Positions 7,524-14,264 of a DNA stretch of 14,902 nucleotides are shown here, piece after piece. Positions within the stretch are counted from its first letter, which is position 1; each line of letters opens with the position of its first letter. This DNA comes from CALCHX01 sp035761165. GTDB lineage: Bacteria; Gemmatimonadota; Gemmatimonadetes; Gemmatimonadales; Gemmatimonadaceae. Both the position numbers and the translations under genes were made by a program. The notes under the pieces were generated by a model. That model was not told the DNA's origin, did no database searches, and saw nothing but the letters and a program-made list of their open reading frames with translations. Location of the stretch: NCBI GenBank assembly GCA_035761165.1, contig DASTRO010000074.1, forward strand, positions 1-14,902, in the 5' to 3' direction.

Positions 7524-7583
7524 GGCGGCCGCGGATCACGCGGAAGAAGCCGCGGATCGGGCGGATCGATCGCGGCGCGGGTC
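7524..7583 (+). repeat. Dispersed repeat, copy A
   Basis: Matches the reverse complement of 8088-8138. The 32-bp block at 7524-7555 (containing GCGGATCACGCGGAAGAAGC) is identical to 8107-8138 inverted, and the 18-bp block at 7566-7583 (TCGATCGCGGCGCGGGTC) is identical to 8088-8105 inverted. Copy A has about 9 extra bases between the two blocks, a duplicated CGGATCGGG-like step. Confidence 0.85.
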
Positions 7584-7620
7584 GGGGCTCCGTACGCCGG
7601 AGCGGAACGGCGGGCTCGCG

Positions 7621-7660
7621 CGGAGGGGCGCGGAGGGGCGCGGAGGGGCGCGGAGGGGCG
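7621..7660 (+). repeat. 10-bp tandem repeat x4 with G-quadruplex motif
   Basis: Four exact copies of CGGAGGGGCG. They place four GGGG runs (7625-7628, 7635-7638, 7645-7648, 7655-7658) at even spacing with 6-nt loops of CGCGGA, meeting the usual sequence rule for an intramolecular G-quadruplex on the plus strand. Confidence 0.9.
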
Positions 7661-7690
7661 TGGAGCCGTGGAGCCGTGGAGCCGTGGAGA
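7661..7690 (+). repeat. 8-bp tandem repeat TGGAGCCG, 3+ copies
   Basis: Three exact copies at 7661-7668, 7669-7676 and 7677-7684, then a partial copy ending in TGGAGA. It abuts the 10-bp array directly. Confidence 0.9.
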
Positions 7691-7696
7691 CGCGAG

Positions 7697-7739
7697 TGCG
7701 TGGCGTGCGTGGCGTGCGTGGCGTGCGTGGCGTGCGTGG
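7697..7739 (+). repeat. 9-bp tandem repeat TGCGTGGCG, 4.8 copies
   Basis: Four exact copies from 7697 to 7732 and a 7-bp partial fifth. The 9-bp unit keeps the reading frame, which explains the repeated VRG, WRA or VAC strings seen in translated frames; these are not protein evidence. Confidence 0.9.
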
Positions 7740-7757
7740 AGAGATGCCTCCCATGGT

Positions 7758-7885
7758 GTCATCCCGCAGGAGCCTGCCGCAGGCAGGCGAGTGTCGGGAT
7801 CTACTCTCCCGTGCTGGTGGCCGGCCACGCGGCGGGGACAGGAGATCCCGACACTCGCTCGCTGCGCTCGCTCCTGCGGGATGAC
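7758..7885. repeat. REP-like long inverted repeat (double hairpin)
   Basis: The outer arms GTCATCCCGCAGGAGC (7758-7773) and GCTCCTGCGGGATGAC (7870-7885) pair perfectly over 16 bp. The inner arms GCGAGTGTCGGGATCT (7787-7802) and AGATCCCGACACTCGC (7843-7858) also pair perfectly over 16 bp. The left spacer contains its own dyad (CCTGCC-GCA-GGCAGG, 7773-7787), and the apex contains the palindrome GTGGCCGGCCAC (7817-7828). The whole unit can extrude as a long cruciform or RNA hairpin. It resembles repetitive extragenic palindromes, and may act as a 3' end for the ADOP transcript. Confidence 0.85.
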
Positions 7886-7888
7886 GGC

Positions 7889-7927
7889 GTGAGGTGGTCG
7901 AGAGCGTGAGGTGGTCGAGAGCGTGAG
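7889..7927 (+). repeat. 17-bp tandem repeat, 2.3 copies
   Basis: GTGAGGTGGTCGAGAGC at 7889-7905 and 7906-7922 is exact, followed by a partial GTGAG. It begins 3 bp after the REP-like element. Confidence 0.9.
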
Positions 7928-8087
7928 TCGGGCGCGAGGAGGGGTGAGCGGAGAGGAGCCCCCCACCCACTCCCAGCGCTGGCGCGAGGGCGTGTGGAGA
8001 GCAGCGGAGCGATCCGGCGTATCCGTCCTCTTCCGAAGCATCCACATCCCCCAGCCGTTCGACCCCGTTCCGGGCGCACCAGCCGCG

Positions 8088-8138
8088 GACCCGCGCCGCG
8101 ATCGACCCGCGGCTTCTTCCGCGTGATCCGCGGCCGCC
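8088..8138 (-). repeat. Dispersed repeat, copy B (inverted)
   Basis: The reverse complement matches copy A at 7524-7583 in two blocks of 32 and 18 bp with a short length difference between them. Copies A and B face each other about 500 bp apart and bracket the tandem arrays and the REP-like element. Confidence 0.85.
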
Positions 8139-8347
8139 CCTCCAGGAGTTCGCCGGTGCGGCAGCCCGGACGAGCAACGAAGCCGGTCCGGCGATCGGCC
8201 CCCGCCGGAATCGTGACGCAGCGCACCGCCGCGTCGATCTCCTGACGGGCGGGAGTGTAGCAGGCGGCGCGACACGGTGACCACGACTGCGCTTCCGCGT
8301 CATCCGTGGTTCCGTGTTCGCGTTCCGTCCCACCGTTCACCCCGTCC

Positions 8348-10216
8348 GTGTCCACGCTGTCCTCCGGCGCCGCCGTGCGGTGCCTGCTGCCATACCTCGC
8401 CGGCCAGCGCCGGCGCATCGCCGTCGTCCTCGCCGTGGCCCTCGCCGTGGCCGTCGTCGGCGCCCTCGAGCCGCTGGGGCTCAAGCTCTTCTTCGACCGG
8501 CTCGCCACCTCCACCACCACCGCCGCGGCGCCCCGCCCCGGCGCCGCGCTCGCCCTGATCGGCGCACCGCTCCTCCTCCTCGTCGCCCTCAAGCGCCTGC
8601 GCCTCCTCCTCAACCGCTGGCTCGACCGGCACACCTGGGAGGTGCGGCTGGGGCTCGACACGCGGCTGCGCGAGCGGGTCGTCGGCCGGCTGGTGCAGCT
8701 CCCCGTCGCCTACCACCAGGGCACCAGCGTCGGGGCGACGATGACCACCGTCAACCAGGCCGTCGCCAACGTCGTCGCGGCGTTCGGCGAGCTGGCCTTC
8801 AAGACCCTCCCCGCCCTGCTCTACCTCGTGCTGGCGGTGGCCGCGATGGCGCGGCTGGACTGGCGGCTGACGCTCGGCGTCGTCGTCTTCGCGCCGCTCC
8901 CGGCGCTGCTCGCCGCCCGCGCCGCGCCCGAGCAGACGGCGCGCGAGCGCACGCTGATGGCGCACTGGGCGCGCACCTTCGGCCGGCTCGGCGAGGTGCT
9001 CACCGGCATCCGCACCGTGAAGGGCTTCGCCACCGAGCAGCGCGAGGTGGCGCGCTTCCTGGGCGCGGTGGCCGAGGGGAACGCGGTCGTGCGGCGCGGC
9101 GTGCAGGTGGACGCGCGCACCGCGGAGCGGCAGGGGATGGCCGTGGAGGGGGCGACGCTGGCCGCGCTCGGCGTGGGCGGCGTGCTGGCGGTGGGCGGCG
9201 GGCTGACGGCCGGCACCCTCGTCGCGTTCCTCGGCTACGTGGCCGGGCTGTTCGGCCCCATCCAGGGGCTCGCCGGCTCGTACCAGCTCCTGCGCCGCGC
9301 CCTCGTGTCGCTGGAGGCGCTGACGGACATCGTCGAGGCGCCCGACGCGGTGGCCGCCGCGCCCGGCGCCCGGCCGCTGCGCATCGAGCGCGGCGCCGTC
9401 ACCTTCGACCGCGTCTGGTTCGAGTACCAGCCCGGCCGCCCCGTGCTGCGCGACGTCGCGCTCGACGTCGCCCCCGGCGAGACGGTGGCGCTGGTGGGGC
9501 CGAGCGGCGGCGGCAAGACGACGCTCATGCTCCTCCTCGAGCGCCTCTACGCGCCGACGCACGGCCGCATCCTGGTGGACGGCGTGGACGTCGCCGCGGT
9601 GGACCAGCAGGCGCTGCGGCGGCAGATCGACTGCGTCTTCCAGGACGTCTTCCTGTTCGACGACACGGTGCTGGAGAACATCCGCTACGCCGTGCCCGGC
9701 GCGACGCGCGAGGACGTGGAGGTGGCGGCGCGCGCGGCGCACGCGCACGACTTCATCATGGCGCTCCCCGACGGCTACGACACCGTGCTCGGCGAGCGCG
9801 GCGGGCGCCTCTCCGGCGGGCAGCGCCAGCGCATCGCCATCGCCCGCGCCCTGCTCACCAACCCGCCCATCATCGTCCTCGACGAGGCGACGAGCGCGCT
9901 CGACAACGAGTCCGAGGCGCTGGTGCAGGCGGCGCTGCGCCAGCTCATGCGCGGCCGCACGACGCTCATCATCGCCCACCGCCTGAGCACCGTGGTGGAC
10001 GCCGACCGCATCGTCGTCCTGCGCGACGGCTGCATCGAGGCCGTCGGCCGCCACGAGGAGCTGCTGGCCCAGGACGGCTACTACGCCTCGCTCTTCCAGC
10101 GCCACTTCCACGGCGGCCTGGTGCAGGAGCGCGCGACGCCGCGGCTGCTGCGGGTGGTGCCGGACGAGGCGGAGGCGGCGGAAGCGGAGATGGAGCCGGT
10201 GCGGAGGACGGCGTGA
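8348..10216 (+). CDS. ABC transporter, type I exporter half-transporter (TMD-NBD)
   Basis: A 622-residue fused membrane/ATPase protein of the MsbA/multidrug/lipid exporter class, expected to work as a homodimer or with a partner in the inner membrane. The membrane domain (residues ~12-310) has hydrophobic helices and the intracellular coupling region LGEVLTGIRTVKGFATEQRE. The ATPase domain has Walker A GPSGGGKT (384-391), a Q-loop (VFQDVFLF), signature LSGGQ (488-492), Walker B with D512 and catalytic E513 (IVLDEATSALD), and the H-loop histidine H544 (IIAHRLST), so it should hydrolyse ATP. The substrate is not evident. The GTG start at 8348 is a choice: a GTG at 8306 adds 14 residues from repeat-like sequence, and a GTG at 8375 is also possible; none has a clear ribosome binding site. 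The gene stands alone and converges on the GGDEF-EAL gene. Confidence 0.88.
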   Translation: MSTLSSGAAVRCLLPYLAGQRRRIAVVLAVALAVAVVGALEPLGLKLFFDRLATSTTTAAAPRPGAALALIGAPLLLLVALKRLRLLLNRWLDRHTWEVRLGLDTRLRERVVGRLVQLPVAYHQGTSVGATMTTVNQAVANVVAAFGELAFKTLPALLYLVLAVAAMARLDWRLTLGVVVFAPLPALLAARAAPEQTARERTLMAHWARTFGRLGEVLTGIRTVKGFATEQREVARFLGAVAEGNAVVRRGVQVDARTAERQGMAVEGATLAALGVGGVLAVGGGLTAGTLVAFLGYVAGLFGPIQGLAGSYQLLRRALVSLEALTDIVEAPDAVAAAPGARPLRIERGAVTFDRVWFEYQPGRPVLRDVALDVAPGETVALVGPSGGGKTTLMLLLERLYAPTHGRILVDGVDVAAVDQQALRRQIDCVFQDVFLFDDTVLENIRYAVPGATREDVEVAARAAHAHDFIMALPDGYDTVLGERGGRLSGGQRQRIAIARALLTNPPIIVLDEATSALDNESEALVQAALRQLMRGRTTLIIAHRLSTVVDADRIVVLRDGCIEAVGRHEELLAQDGYYASLFQRHFHGGLVQERATPRLLRVVPDEAEAAEAEMEPVRRTA

Positions 10217-10223
10217 GGGAGGG

Positions 10224-10341
10224 CTAGGGAGCAGGAAGCAGGAAACGGGGACTCTCACGGAAGATTCCTCCGTGCCCCCTCGCGTCTCGCGTCTGCTGTT
10301 CCGGCTCCCTGCTTCCTGCTCCCTGCTTCCTGCTTCCCTAG
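10224..10341. terminator. Inverted repeat between convergent genes, likely bidirectional terminator
   Basis: AGGGAGCAGGAAGCAGG (10226-10242) is the perfect reverse complement of 10308-10324 (17 bp), and CTAGGGA/TCCCTAG mark the outer edges (10224-10230, 10335-10341). The right side has extra TGCTTCC units, so several pairings are possible. It fills the 129-bp gap between the stop codons of the ABC exporter and the GGDEF-EAL gene. The arms are purine-only on one strand, unlike a typical intrinsic terminator, and no U tract follows; its role in ending both transcripts is inferred from position. Confidence 0.55.
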
Positions 10342-10345
10342 TCGC

Positions 10346-12160
10346 TCACACCTCCACCACCGTCCGCCCCTCCAGCCGCGCCGCGAACTCCTCGGCGCTG
10401 AGCGGGTGCGCGAAGTGGTAGCCCTGGCCCAGCTCGCAGCCCAGGGCGCGCAGGCCGGCCACCTGGCGGGCGTGCTCGATCCCCTCGGCCACCGTCGTCA
10501 GCCCCAGCGTCTCGCCGAGGGAGAGGACGATGCGCGCCAGCACCGGGTCGGCCTGGTCGTCGCCCACCGCGTCCACGAAGGCGCGGTCGATCTTCAGCGT
10601 GTCGATCGGGAAGCGGTCCAGGCAGCTCAGGCTCGAGTAGCCGGTGCCGAAGTCGTCGAGGGCGAGCCGCACGCCCAGCGCCTTGAGCGCGTGCAGCGTG
10701 GCCAGCGTCGCGTCGGTGTGCTCCATCAGCACGCTCTCGGTGATCTCCAGCGAGAGGCAGGCGGCGGGAAGGCCGGCGTCGGTGAGCGCGGCGTGCACGT
10801 CGTCGAGCAGCGTGGGCTCCTGGAGCTGGCGCGCCGAGACGTTGACGGTGATGCCCACCGGCGCGCCGGGACGCTGCCACTCGGCGGCCTGCCGGCAGGC
10901 CTCGCGCAGCACCCAGCGCCCCAGCGGCACGATGATCCCCGCCTGCTCGGCGAAGGCCACGAACCCGCTCGGCATCACCAGCCCGCGCTCCGGGTGCTCC
11001 CAGCGCACCAGCGCCTCGGCGCCCACCGTCTCCCCGCTGTCGAGCCGCACGATCGGCTGGTAGTGCAGCACGAACTGCCCCTGCGTCGAGGCGGCGCGCA
11101 GCTCGCTCTCCAGCTGCAGGCGCACCAGCACCGCGGCGTGCATGGCCGGGGTGAAGAGCGCGTAGTGCCCCTTGCCGCGGGCCTTCGCCTCGTACATCGC
11201 GACGTCCGCGTTGCGCAGCAGCGCGTCGGCGGGGAGGCCGGGGCAGGAGGTGGCCACGCCGATGCTCGCCGTCACCAGCACCTCGGCGCCGCGCAGCGGG
11301 ATGATGCGGGCGAACGCCTCCGCCACGCGCTCGGCCACCGTCGTCACGCCGCCCCGCACGTCCTCCAGCAGCACCGCGAACTCGTCCCCGCCCAGGCGGG
11401 CGATGGTGTCGCAGCCGCGCGTCGCGCGGCGCAGCCGCTCGGCCACGGCGACGAGCAGCGCGTCCCCCTCGGCGTGGCCGAAGCTGTCGTTGACGCGCTT
11501 GAAGTCGTCCAGGTCGAGGAAGAGGACCCCCACCTCCTCGCCCGTGCGCTGCGTGCGGCAGAGCGCCGCCTCCACGCGCTCGCGGAAGTGGGCGCGGTTG
11601 GCCAGCCCGGTGAGCGGGTCGAGGCGCGTGCGGCGCAGCAGCTCCTCCTCCAGCCGCCGCCGCTCGGTGACGTCGCGGAAGTTCCACACGCGACCGATGA
11701 TCGCGCCGCCCACGCGCAGCGGGCGCACGTGCCGCTCCATGACGCGGCCATCGGTGCACTCCATCAGGTCCACCCGCTCGACGCTCATGGCGTCGCGCTC
11801 GGCCCGGACCGAGGCGAAGAGCGCGTCCGGGTCGGCCACCTGGCGCCCCACGTGGCGCAGCAGCGCCTCGATAGCGCCCGGCCCCGTCATCCGGCTGGAG
11901 AGCTGCCAGAGATCGACGAAGCGGTGATTGTAGCAGAGGATGCGCCCGTCGAGCGCGACGGCGAGGATGCCGTCGGTGGCGGCATCGAGCGTGGCCTGGA
12001 GCAGCGCCATCGCCGCCCCGGCCGCCTCCGCGCCGCCGGCCATCGCGGCGAACCAGGGCGCCGCCCCGTCCTCGTCACCCGCGTGCGCATCCATCGACCC
12101 GGCGACGGCGCACGGCTCGGGGTCGCGTGGGGTGCCACGGGGCGGAGCGTCGGAAGGCAT
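10346..12160 (-). CDS. PAS-GGDEF-EAL cyclic-di-GMP signalling protein
   Basis: A 604-residue protein predicted to make and break the second messenger c-di-GMP. A PAS sensor spans residues ~52-168 (ATDGILAVALDGRILCYN, ending FRDVTERRRLEEE). The GGDEF domain (~175-335) has an intact GGDEF at 257-261 and an RxxD inhibitory site at 248-251, correctly five residues upstream. The EAL domain (~345-600) has EAL at 382-384, NVSARQL, LEITES, DDFGTGYSS (502-510), LKID and AEGIE (558-562), so the phosphodiesterase also looks intact. No membrane segment or signal peptide is visible, so it is probably cytosolic. Minus-strand frames stay open further upstream, but that part is low-complexity repeat translation; the ATG at 12160 is preferred, with 12094 an alternative. 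It diverges from the histidine kinase gene. Confidence 0.92.
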   Translation of the reverse strand: MPSDAPPRGTPRDPEPCAVAGSMDAHAGDEDGAAPWFAAMAGGAEAAGAAMALLQATLDAATDGILAVALDGRILCYNHRFVDLWQLSSRMTGPGAIEALLRHVGRQVADPDALFASVRAERDAMSVERVDLMECTDGRVMERHVRPLRVGGAIIGRVWNFRDVTERRRLEEELLRRTRLDPLTGLANRAHFRERVEAALCRTQRTGEEVGVLFLDLDDFKRVNDSFGHAEGDALLVAVAERLRRATRGCDTIARLGGDEFAVLLEDVRGGVTTVAERVAEAFARIIPLRGAEVLVTASIGVATSCPGLPADALLRNADVAMYEAKARGKGHYALFTPAMHAAVLVRLQLESELRAASTQGQFVLHYQPIVRLDSGETVGAEALVRWEHPERGLVMPSGFVAFAEQAGIIVPLGRWVLREACRQAAEWQRPGAPVGITVNVSARQLQEPTLLDDVHAALTDAGLPAACLSLEITESVLMEHTDATLATLHALKALGVRLALDDFGTGYSSLSCLDRFPIDTLKIDRAFVDAVGDDQADPVLARIVLSLGETLGLTTVAEGIEHARQVAGLRALGCELGQGYHFAHPLSAEEFAARLEGRTVVEV

Positions 12161-12218
12161 GGCGGGAGATTGCGGGAGAGACGTCACCGCGCGGCGTGCG
12201 GGGGACCCATCAATCCCG

Positions 12219-12224
12219 AGTATC
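12219..12224 (-). promoter_or_regulatory. Possible -10 box for the GGDEF-EAL gene
   Basis: On the minus strand this reads GATACT, similar to the TATACT box before the CLC gene, and lies 58 bp upstream of the ATG at 12160. No clear -35 is visible. The evidence is a single hexamer in an otherwise GC-rich region. Confidence 0.3.
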
Positions 12225-12286
12225 GGCCGGTCGCCGCGGAAGCTGAGCCGTGCCTGCCTCCACCCCCGCCCCACCCTCACCCGCAC

Positions 12287-12337
12287 CAGGCGCCAGGCGC
12301 CAGGCGCCAGGCACCAGACGCCTGGCGTCTGGCGCCT
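12287..12337. repeat. 7-bp repeat array ending in a large palindrome
   Basis: The unit CAGGCGC occurs three times exactly (12287-12307), then twice with one change each (CAGGCAC, CAGACGC). It then flips to the inverted units CTGGCGT and CTGGCGC (12322-12335). The flip creates a palindrome centred on 12323: AGACGCC-T-GGCGTCT, extended by AGGCACC/GGCGCCT to 14-bp arms with one mismatch (12309-12337). It lies in the 281-bp gap between the divergent GGDEF-EAL and histidine kinase genes. Otherwise this gap holds only a small GC hairpin near 12370-12414. Confidence 0.8.
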
Positions 12338-12432
12338 CGCCGGAATTGGCGCGCCGTGTGCAGAGTTGCGCCGTCTCACGGCCGCAGGCGGCCGACCCGA
12401 CGAGCAGCGAGACGGGGGAGCGCCCCCTGGTC

Positions 12433-12436
12433 AGGA
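12433..12436 (+). promoter_or_regulatory. Ribosome binding site fixing the histidine kinase start
   Basis: AGGA, 5 nt before the GTG at 12442. It supports this start over an upstream in-frame ATG at 12250, which would translate the 7-bp repeat array. Confidence 0.5.
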
Positions 12437-12441
12437 ATACC

Positions 12442-14217
12442 GTGGAGCACCAGCAACCCCGACCCGTGAGCGATCGTCCGTTCCGCGTCGTCGATGCGCC
12501 TGCGGACACGGCCGGCACCGCCCGGCAGGGTGTCAGCAGCGAGGAGAGCGCCATCGGCGAGCTTCTCACCGACGGCTACGTCCGGACCGACACCCGTGGC
12601 CTCATCCGCGCCACCAACCACGCGGCCACACGGCTGCTCGGCCGCGCCGAGATCTGGCTGCGCGACAAGCCGCTCGTCAACTTCGTGGAGCTCGAGCAGC
12701 GGCGCGTCGTCCGCAACCTGCTGAACGACCTCGGCGCCCTCGGCGGCGTCGAGACGCTGACGCTCCGCGTGGCGCCGTCGGAGGGGGCACCCTTCACCGC
12801 TGCGGTGACGGTGGCGCCCGTCCGCGACCCCGACGGACGGCTCGCGGGCGCGCGCTGGCTGCTGCATCCCCTGTCCCCGACGACGGCCGACGCGCCGGAA
12901 GCGGTACCGGCCGCCACGCCGGTCGCCACCGCCACGCTCCCGCTCCTGCCGCTCACCCGGCAGGGGGCGTACGCCGCCGTGCTGACCCGGGCCGGCGCGC
13001 TCTTCGGCTCGGCGCTCGACCACGAGGCGATGCTGCGCGGGCTCGCCCGCCTCGCCGTGCCGGCCCTTGCCGACTGGTGCCTGGTGGACGTGGTCGGCGA
13101 GGGAGGACGGTTGCGCCGCCTGACGGTGGTGGGCGCGGCCACGGAGGACCAGCGGCTCGCCGCGCCGCTCGCCGCCGTCTCGCCGCGCGCCGACGGCGGC
13201 GAGCCCTCGGCGGTCGCCGTGCGCACCGGCCAGACGCAGCTGCCCGCCGAGCCCTCGCCAGCGTGGCTCGACGCCGTGGCCGAGAGCGCCGAGCATCGGG
13301 AGGCGCTGCAGCGGCTCGGCCCGGCGGCCTGGCTGGCCGTCCCCCTCACCGCGCGCGGGCACGTGCTCGGCGCCATCTCCCTCGTGACCGCGCGCTCGCG
13401 GCGCATCTTCGCGCCGGTGGCCGTCGCCGTGGCCGAGGAGCTGGCGCAGCGCGCCGCCCTGCACGCCGACAACGCCCGGCTCTACCAGCTGGCGCTGCAC
13501 GCCAGCGAGGCCAAGTCGGCGTTCCTGGCCACCATGAGCCACGAGCTGCGGACCCCGCTCACCGCCATCATCGGCTACAGCGAGCTGCTGGCCGACGGGC
13601 TGGCCGGCCCGCTCGCCGAGCGGCAGGGCGAGTTCGTGCAGCGCATCCGTGAGAGCAGCGACCACCTGCTCCAGCTCGTGGACCAGGTGCTCGACTTCGC
13701 CCAGCTCGAGGTGCGCGAGCATCGCCCCGCCCGCGAGCGCGTGGACGCCGCCCTGCTCGCCGAGCAGACGGCCACGCTCGCCGAGCCGCTGGCGCGGCGG
13801 AAGGGGCTCGCGCTGCGGGTCGTGCGCCCGGACGAGCCGGTGTGGCTCGAGACCGACGCCACGCGGCTGCGGCAGATCGTCCTCAACCTGCTCGGCAACG
13901 CGGTGAAGTTCACCGACCAGGGGGAGGTGCGGCTGTCCGTCGCCGCCACGGCCGCGCCGGAGGGGGTGGAGCTCATCGTCGTCGACACGGGCATCGGCAT
14001 CCCGGCCGAGCTGCTCCCGCGCGTCTTCGAGCCCTTCTGGCAGGTGGAGCAGACGACGACGCGCGTGCGCGGCGGGGCGGGGCTCGGCCTCAGCGTCGTC
14101 CGCCAGCTGGCGCGGCTGCTCGGCGGCGACGTGGCGGTGGCGAGCGAGGTCGGCCGCGGCAGCCGGTTCCGCGTCTGGCTGCCGGCGCGGCCGCCGGACC
14201 CGACCGCCGCACCGTGA
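12442..14217 (+). CDS. PAS-GAF sensor histidine kinase
   Basis: A 591-residue sensor kinase without membrane segments, so probably cytosolic. A PAS-like domain covers ~35-143, followed by an Ala/Pro-rich linker, then a GAF-like domain (~175-340, ending WLAVPLTARGHVLGAISLV). The kinase core has a HisKA domain with SHELRTPL and phospho-acceptor H367, then the ATPase domain with an N-box (LNLLGNAVKFTD, 481-492), DTGIGI (515-520), an F-box (FEPFWQ) and a glycine-rich GAGLGL (545-550). All catalytic elements look intact. There is no receiver domain, and no response regulator gene is adjacent, so it is an orphan kinase in this window. It precedes a CheB-type gene by 106 bp and diverges from the GGDEF-EAL gene. 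The ligand is unknown. A GTG at 12466 is a further possible start. Confidence 0.9.
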   Translation: MEHQQPRPVSDRPFRVVDAPADTAGTARQGVSSEESAIGELLTDGYVRTDTRGLIRATNHAATRLLGRAEIWLRDKPLVNFVELEQRRVVRNLLNDLGALGGVETLTLRVAPSEGAPFTAAVTVAPVRDPDGRLAGARWLLHPLSPTTADAPEAVPAATPVATATLPLLPLTRQGAYAAVLTRAGALFGSALDHEAMLRGLARLAVPALADWCLVDVVGEGGRLRRLTVVGAATEDQRLAAPLAAVSPRADGGEPSAVAVRTGQTQLPAEPSPAWLDAVAESAEHREALQRLGPAAWLAVPLTARGHVLGAISLVTARSRRIFAPVAVAVAEELAQRAALHADNARLYQLALHASEAKSAFLATMSHELRTPLTAIIGYSELLADGLAGPLAERQGEFVQRIRESSDHLLQLVDQVLDFAQLEVREHRPARERVDAALLAEQTATLAEPLARRKGLALRVVRPDEPVWLETDATRLRQIVLNLLGNAVKFTDQGEVRLSVAATAAPEGVELIVVDTGIGIPAELLPRVFEPFWQVEQTTTRVRGGAGLGLSVVRQLARLLGGDVAVASEVGRGSRFRVWLPARPPDPTAAP

Positions 14218-14252
14218 TGAATTCCAGGGGCGCGCCGGCGCCACGCGGCGCG

Positions 14253-14258
14253 TATGTT
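14253..14258 (+). promoter_or_regulatory. Possible -10 box (TATGTT) before the cheB-type gene
   Basis: TATGTT lies 6 bp before a GTG at 14265, the same geometry as the CLC leaderless start. Transcription from it would begin near 14265 and yield a leaderless 20-codon ORF that overlaps the cheB-type start. No -35 is evident. Confidence 0.4.
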
Positions 14259-14264
14259 TGCCGG

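Larger units (their letters stand above)
7499..8347. other. Gene-free, repeat-rich gap
   Basis: About 850 bp without a supported gene. Long open frames on both strands are compositional: they translate to Arg/Ala-rich or repeated short strings (VRG or HAR repeats) and have no ribosome binding site. From left to right it holds copy A of a dispersed repeat (7524-7583), a 10-bp tandem array with a G-quadruplex motif (7621-7660), 8-bp and 9-bp tandem arrays (7661-7739), a REP-like double hairpin (7758-7885), a 17-bp tandem repeat (7889-7927), copy B of the dispersed repeat inverted (8088-8138), and about 200 bp of leader before the ABC exporter gene. Confidence 0.75.

Noticed and set aside
7621..7739. 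CRISPR array
   Set aside because: Units are 8-10 bp, directly abutting, with no spacers and no cas genes.
7524..8138. Insertion sequence with terminal inverted repeats
   Set aside because: No transposase fragment lies between the opposed repeats and no target-site duplication was seen; kept only as a finding about repeats.
7499..8661. Several minus-strand ORFs of 260-290 residues across the repeat gap
   Set aside because: They translate tandem repeats and hairpin arms (for example HARHARHAR strings); their lengths reflect repeat units that avoid stops.
8300..10258. 652-residue minus-strand ORF opposite the ABC exporter
   Set aside because: Antisense shadow; the plus strand has intact Walker A, LSGGQ, Walker B and H-loop motifs.
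12161..12379. 73-residue upstream extension of the GGDEF-EAL protein
   Set aside because: It translates the 7-bp repeat array (WRL/APG-type strings) and intergenic DNA; no such domain is expected before the PAS domain.
12250..12441. 64-residue upstream extension of the histidine kinase
   Set aside because: It translates the same repeat array, and a GTG with an AGGA site at 12433 is a better start.
10406..12469. 687-residue plus-strand ORF opposite the GGDEF-EAL gene
   Set aside because: Antisense shadow lacking motifs; the minus strand has a full set of catalytic motifs.
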